NCBI RefSeq assembly: GCF_014596085.1 | Contig: NZ_JACCJY010000007.1 | Span: forward strand, 124,001-188,000 | Direction: 5' to 3' | Source of the DNA: Azospirillum tabaci | GTDB lineage: Bacteria; Pseudomonadota; Alphaproteobacteria; Azospirillales; Azospirillaceae | DNA length: 64,000 nt | Shown: one piece after another, positions 60,682 through 64,000 of the stretch | How positions within the stretch are numbered: position 1 is the first letter of the stretch | How the letters are laid out: each line of letters begins with the position of its first letter | Position numbers and translations under genes: made by a program | Notes under the pieces: generated by a model | What the model was told of the DNA's origin: nothing | The model's database searches: none | What the model saw: only the letters and a program-made list of their open reading frames with translations

Positions 60682-61488
60682 CTAGCCAAATCGAAGCTCT
60701 CCTTTCGGACGCCGTGCCTGACCGCTGCGGACCAGCGGCATCTGCACCGCCTGACAGGCCAGCAAGAACAGGAAGGCCGGATTCAGCATGACGTAGCGCC
60801 GCCACAGCCGGCGCGGCTCCGTGGACAGCCGGAACAGCCATTCCAGGCCGGAATTCTGCATCCACATCGGCGCCTGCGGTTGTTTGCCGGCGATGAAGTC
60901 GAAGGCGGCGCCGACCGCGATCAGCGGCATCGACAGCGCCGCCTTGTGCTCGTAGACCCAGGTTTCCTGGCGCGGGCAACCCAGCCCGACGAAGACGATG
61001 CGGGCGCCGGAGTCCATGATCTCGCGGTCCACCGCCTCGCGTTCCTCGGCGCTCAGGGTGCGGAAGGCGGAGGGGCGGGCGCCGGCGATGATCAGGCCGG
61101 GGAAGCGCTCCGTCAGCGCCGTGATCAGCGTGCCGAGCAGCCCCGCCGTGGCGCCGTAGAGGTAGATGGGAAGCCCCTTCTCCGCCGCCGCCGCGCAGGT
61201 GCGCAGCATCAGGTTCGGGCCGTAGACGCGGTCCGGCAGGGCGGCACCGTGCAGCCGATTCAGCGCCCAGCGCACCGGCTGGCCGTCCGGCGTCACGAGG
61301 TCGATGGCGTTCAGGCGGTAGCGGTGCTCGGGGTCGAGCGCTCCGGTCATCACCCCATGCACGGCAAGCGCGCTGACCGCGAAGGGTTTTTGCTGCTCCG
61401 CCGCGTCGATGATGGCGCGCACGCCGGCCTCGTAATCGACGGCGTTGACGTAGACGCCGAGCACTTCCTTTTTCCCATGGTCGATCAT
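60682..61488 (-). CDS. WecG/TagA/CpsF-family glycosyltransferase
   Basis: Protein of 268 residues of glycosyltransferase family 26. It starts [17 protein letters not shown], then [46 protein letters not shown] and [15 protein letters not shown], the typical family blocks. Members add N-acetylmannosaminuronic acid or N-acetylglucosamine to lipid-linked intermediates. Its ATG overlaps the stop of the upstream epimerase gene (ATGA). Confidence 0.9.
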   Translation of the reverse strand: MIDHGKKEVLGVYVNAVDYEAGVRAIIDAAEQQKPFAVSALAVHGVMTGALDPEHRYRLNAIDLVTPDGQPVRWALNRLHGAALPDRVYGPNLMLRTCAAAAEKGLPIYLYGATAGLLGTLITALTERFPGLIIAGARPSAFRTLSAEEREAVDREIMDSGARIVFVGLGCPRQETWVYEHKAALSMPLIAVGAAFDFIAGKQPQAPMWMQNSGLEWLFRLSTEPRRLWRRYVMLNPAFLFLLACQAVQMPLVRSGQARRPKGELRFG

Positions 61489-62564
61489 GCCACGGCCTCC
61501 ACGCCCCAGCGGCGCCGATTGCTGTCGTGAATGTCGGTGAGGATGTTGCGAACGTCGTGCCGGATGTCCCAGGACGGGTAGTGGGACCGGAACCGGTCGA
61601 GCGAGCTGACCCACCAGATGTGGTCGCCGATGCGGTTGGCCTCCTTGAAGGCCAGATCCATCGGGCGCCCGGTGATCTCCTCGCACAGCGCCACCGCCTC
61701 CAGGATGGAGCAGTTGCTCGCCCGTCCGCCGCCGATGTTGTAGACCTCGGCGCTGCGCGGCGCGTCGTAGACGGCGTGGAAGGCGGCGATCAGGTCGTTG
61801 CTGTGGATGTTGTCGCGGACCTGCTTGCCCTTGTAGCCGATCACGTCGTAGCGGGTGCCGGTGACGGCGCAACGCATTAGGTAGGCCAGGAAGCCGTGAA
61901 GCTGCGTCGGCGAATGATTCGGCCCGGTCAGGCAGCCGCCGCGGAAGCACACCGTCTTCATGCCGAAATAGCGGCCGTACTCCTGAACCAGCACGTCGGC
62001 GGCCACCTTGGAGGCGCCGAACAGGCTGTGCAGGGTGGCGTCGATCGACATGTCCTCGGCGATGCCCCCGGCGTAGCGGTGCGCCGGGTCGATCTCGTAG
62101 CGCGTCTCGGTCTCGATCAGCGGCAGGCGGTTCGGCGTGTCGCCGTAGACCTTGTTGGTCGAGGTGAAGATGAACACTGCGTCCGGGCAGTGGCGCCGCG
62201 CCGCCTCCAGCAGGTTCAGCGTGCCGTTGGCGTTCACCGAGAAATCCATCTGCGGGTCGCGCGCCGCCCAATCGTGCGATGGCTGCGCCGCCGTGTGGAT
62301 GATCAGGGAGATGGCGGCCCCGTGCCGCTCGAACAGCGCGTCGATGGCCGCGGCGTCGCGGATGTCGATGGCGTGGTGGCGGTAGCGCTGGCGCAGCGTC
62401 TGCTCCAGGGTCTGGCGCTGCCACGCGGTCGAGGCCTCGTCGCCGAAGAAGGTCCGCCGCATGTCGTTGTCGATGCCGACGACATCCATTCCCAGCGCAC
62501 CGAAATGCAGGCAACTCTCCGACCCGATCAATCCGCAGGAACCGGTGACAAGGGCGACGGACAT
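61485..62564 (-). CDS. NAD-dependent sugar epimerase with Phe in the YxxxK site
   Basis: Extended SDR of 359 residues of the CDP-paratose 2-epimerase-like group. Cofactor motif [11 protein letters not shown] is near 7-17, with [10 protein letters not shown] following. The catalytic Tyr position reads [10 protein letters not shown]: Phe182 in place of Tyr, with Lys186 kept. [13 protein letters not shown] is typical of this subgroup. GAAGGAG precedes the ATG. The missing Tyr hydroxyl suggests altered chemistry, or a substitute base. Confidence 0.85.
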   Translation of the reverse strand: MSVALVTGSCGLIGSESCLHFGALGMDVVGIDNDMRRTFFGDEASTAWQRQTLEQTLRQRYRHHAIDIRDAAAIDALFERHGAAISLIIHTAAQPSHDWAARDPQMDFSVNANGTLNLLEAARRHCPDAVFIFTSTNKVYGDTPNRLPLIETETRYEIDPAHRYAGGIAEDMSIDATLHSLFGASKVAADVLVQEYGRYFGMKTVCFRGGCLTGPNHSPTQLHGFLAYLMRCAVTGTRYDVIGYKGKQVRDNIHSNDLIAAFHAVYDAPRSAEVYNIGGGRASNCSILEAVALCEEITGRPMDLAFKEANRIGDHIWWVSSLDRFRSHYPSWDIRHDVRNILTDIHDSNRRRWGVEAVA

Positions 62565-62615
62565 GACGTCTAACTCCTTCACTGTTGTTCGTTGCTCTTT
62601 CGGGGTCTTCGCCGG

Positions 62616-64000
62616 TCAATAGGCGTTGCGGTCCCAGAAAAGGAGAAGGGCGGTGCGCACCATGATTTCGGCGTCCAACCCCAGGGACCAGTTGTCGACG
62701 TAGTAGAGGTCGTGTTCGACGCGGCGGGCGGCGGTGTGGAGATTGTCGATCTCACCGCGCAGCCCGTTCACCTGCGCCCAGCCGGTGATCCCGGGACGGA
62801 CGCGGTGGCGGCAGGCGTAGTTCTCCACCGCTTCGTGGTACAGCACGTCCCCGGCCTTCATGGCGACGGGATGGGGCCGTGGCCCGACGATGGACATGTC
62901 GCCGCGCAGGACGTTGAAGAGTTGCGGAAGCTCGTCGATGCTCGTGCGGCGCAGGAAGCGGCCGACGCGCGTCACCCGCGGATCGTTGCGCACGGTCCGC
63001 TGCGCGCCCGACTGGTCACCGCGGTCGGTGTGCATTGTGCGGAATTTCCAGATTTCGAATTCTTCGTTGTTGAAGCCGAAGCGCTTCTGGCGGAACAGCA
63101 CCGGGCCGGGGCTTTCCAGTTTGATGGCCACCGCGGCGAGCAGCAGGACCGGCGCCAGCGCGGCCAGCGCCGCGCCGCCGATCAGCAGGTCCTCCGACCG
63201 TTTCAGCACGCCGCGCCAGCCGGCCAGCGGGTGATGGATGACCCCCAGCAGCGGGATGCCCGCCGTCGTGTCGACCGATAGGCCCGCGGTGCGGGCGATC
63301 AGCCGGTGCGGCAGCAGGCGGACGTCCACCGCGAGGACGCGCAGACGTTCCAGGATGTCGGTGATCTCGGCCTCGGCGCTCCAAGGAAGGGCCACCACCA
63401 CGAGGTCGATGCGGTTCTTGCGCACCTGCTCGACCAGCCCGGTCACGCCTCCCAGCACCGGCACCCCGGCCAGCCGGGCGGTGGTCAGGGGCGGGGCGTT
63501 CACGGTCGCGGGCCGGTCCGCCGCGGTGGACACCGCGCCGATCACCTGATAGCCCGCCCCCTCCGTCCGCTGGAGCCGGTCCAGCCATTCGAAGGCCAGA
63601 TCGTTGGTGCCGACCAGCAGCGTCCGCTGCCGCAGGCCGCCGACGAGATTCCAGTCGCGCGCCAAACGAAGGAACAGGCTGCGCAGAGCGGTCAGCCCGA
63701 ACAGGCCGAGTCCGTACCACAGCCACAACGTCCCCACCGCCGCCGTGTCCAGCCGCCGCAGGTCCCCCGTCACGCCGAGCATGAGGACGAGCACCAGAAA
63801 GGCCGCCGTCCACGCCCCGAACAGCGGCCCGGCGTGCGAACCGATGGTCCGCCGCACCGCCTTGGGGAGAAGGTTGCGGTAGCAGCCCGCGGTGTAGAAG
63901 CACATCAGCGACAGCACCGCCAGCGGACCGACCGCGGCGTTGAAGACGCCCGCGAAAGCATGAACGGCGTCTGCGAACGGTGCCGGATCGGCCGGGGCGG
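62616..64000 (-). CDS. Undecaprenyl-phosphate sugar transferase (WbaP/ExoY type), 5' partial
   Basis: At least 461 residues visible; the frame stays open to the window edge, so the true start lies outside. Four hydrophobic segments at the visible N-terminus, then a CoA-binding-like regulatory domain ([12 protein letters not shown]) and a further membrane segment. The C-terminal bacterial sugar transferase domain carries [29 protein letters not shown] and [11 protein letters not shown]. It starts polysaccharide assembly by placing a hexose-1-phosphate on undecaprenyl phosphate. Confidence 0.92.
   Translation of the reverse strand, partial: APADPAPFADAVHAFAGVFNAAVGPLAVLSLMCFYTAGCYRNLLPKAVRRTIGSHAGPLFGAWTAAFLVLVLMLGVTGDLRRLDTAAVGTLWLWYGLGLFGLTALRSLFLRLARDWNLVGGLRQRTLLVGTNDLAFEWLDRLQRTEGAGYQVIGAVSTAADRPATVNAPPLTTARLAGVPVLGGVTGLVEQVRKNRIDLVVVALPWSAEAEITDILERLRVLAVDVRLLPHRLIARTAGLSVDTTAGIPLLGVIHHPLAGWRGVLKRSEDLLIGGAALAALAPVLLLAAVAIKLESPGPVLFRQKRFGFNNEEFEIWKFRTMHTDRGDQSGAQRTVRNDPRVTRVGRFLRRTSIDELPQLFNVLRGDMSIVGPRPHPVAMKAGDVLYHEAVENYACRHRVRPGITGWAQVNGLRGEIDNLHTAARRVEHDLYYVDNWSLGLDAEIMVRTALLLFWDRNAY

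Noticed and set aside
55741..61530. A 1929-codon open frame on the plus strand across the exopolysaccharide genes
   Set aside because: It is antisense to several recognised genes with family motifs on the minus strand. Its product is rich in His, Arg, Gly and Asp as expected from the complement of GC-biased codons, with no domain signal.
1..64000. tRNA, rRNA, insertion sequence, integrase or prophage genes
   Set aside because: No transposase, integrase, phage structural gene or stable RNA signature was recognised on either strand.

Overview
The window is GC-rich DNA with tightly packed genes, frequent GTG starts and 4-11 nt gene overlaps. It has a ParA/ParB partition pair, a PHB-type acetoacetyl-CoA reductase, dihydropyrimidinase/amidase catabolism, an Anbu proteasome-like protease, RNase J and an exopolysaccharide locus. 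This fits an alphaproteobacterium of the Rhodospirillales, most likely Azospirillum. The parAB pair suggests a large secondary replicon (plasmid or chromid), but no replication initiator, tRNA or rRNA gene is present, so replicon type is inferred.

Layout. 1-2.3 kb (minus): the end of a CUT1 sugar ABC importer and a PmtA-like phospholipid methyltransferase. 2.5-6.6 kb (plus): parA and parB followed by three unrecognised genes. 6.7-7.7 kb: phaB with its own promoter and a strong terminator. 8-16.9 kb (plus): acyltransferase-3, FemAB-like, SIS, 'SLGDNCEFG' and SGNH proteins, then an RlmL-like RNA methyltransferase and a molybdopterin oxidoreductase. 16.9-18.5 kb (minus): Anbu and a 55-residue hydrophilic protein, then a structured intergenic region that may encode an RNA.

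18.5-38 kb is a nitrogen-compound uptake and catabolism island. A GntR/FCD regulator diverges from an SsuABC/TauABC-like importer, amidohydrolase, AMDase/maleate-isomerase-fold enzyme, dihydropyrimidinase and amidase. A TATAAT box abutting a perfect ATTGTATACAAT palindrome lies between them. Then come a minus-strand cassette (OpgC plus two SGNH proteins), a second importer (PotABCD-like), 5-hydroxyisourate hydrolase, an MFS carrier and a second amidase. Together these suggest import and stepwise hydrolysis of cyclic ureides, amides or malonyl-type compounds; the substrate is not determined.

38-51.4 kb is mixed: a hybrid histidine kinase, a 62-residue protein behind a palindromic promoter, a patatin-like protein, a methyltransferase, RNase J, a BON protein with long YGSRDYGG-type repeats, a GH15 glucoamylase-like enzyme and a parallel beta-helix protein. 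51.7-55.5 kb holds four paralogous regulators whose receiver domains all lack the phospho-accepting aspartate; the fourth also lacks the DNA-binding domain. 55.6-64 kb (minus) is an exopolysaccharide cluster: UDP-glucose dehydrogenase, three sugar-nucleotide epimerases, GT4 and WecG/TagA/CpsF glycosyltransferases and an undecaprenyl-phosphate sugar transferase that runs off the edge. The regulators probably control this locus, by position only.
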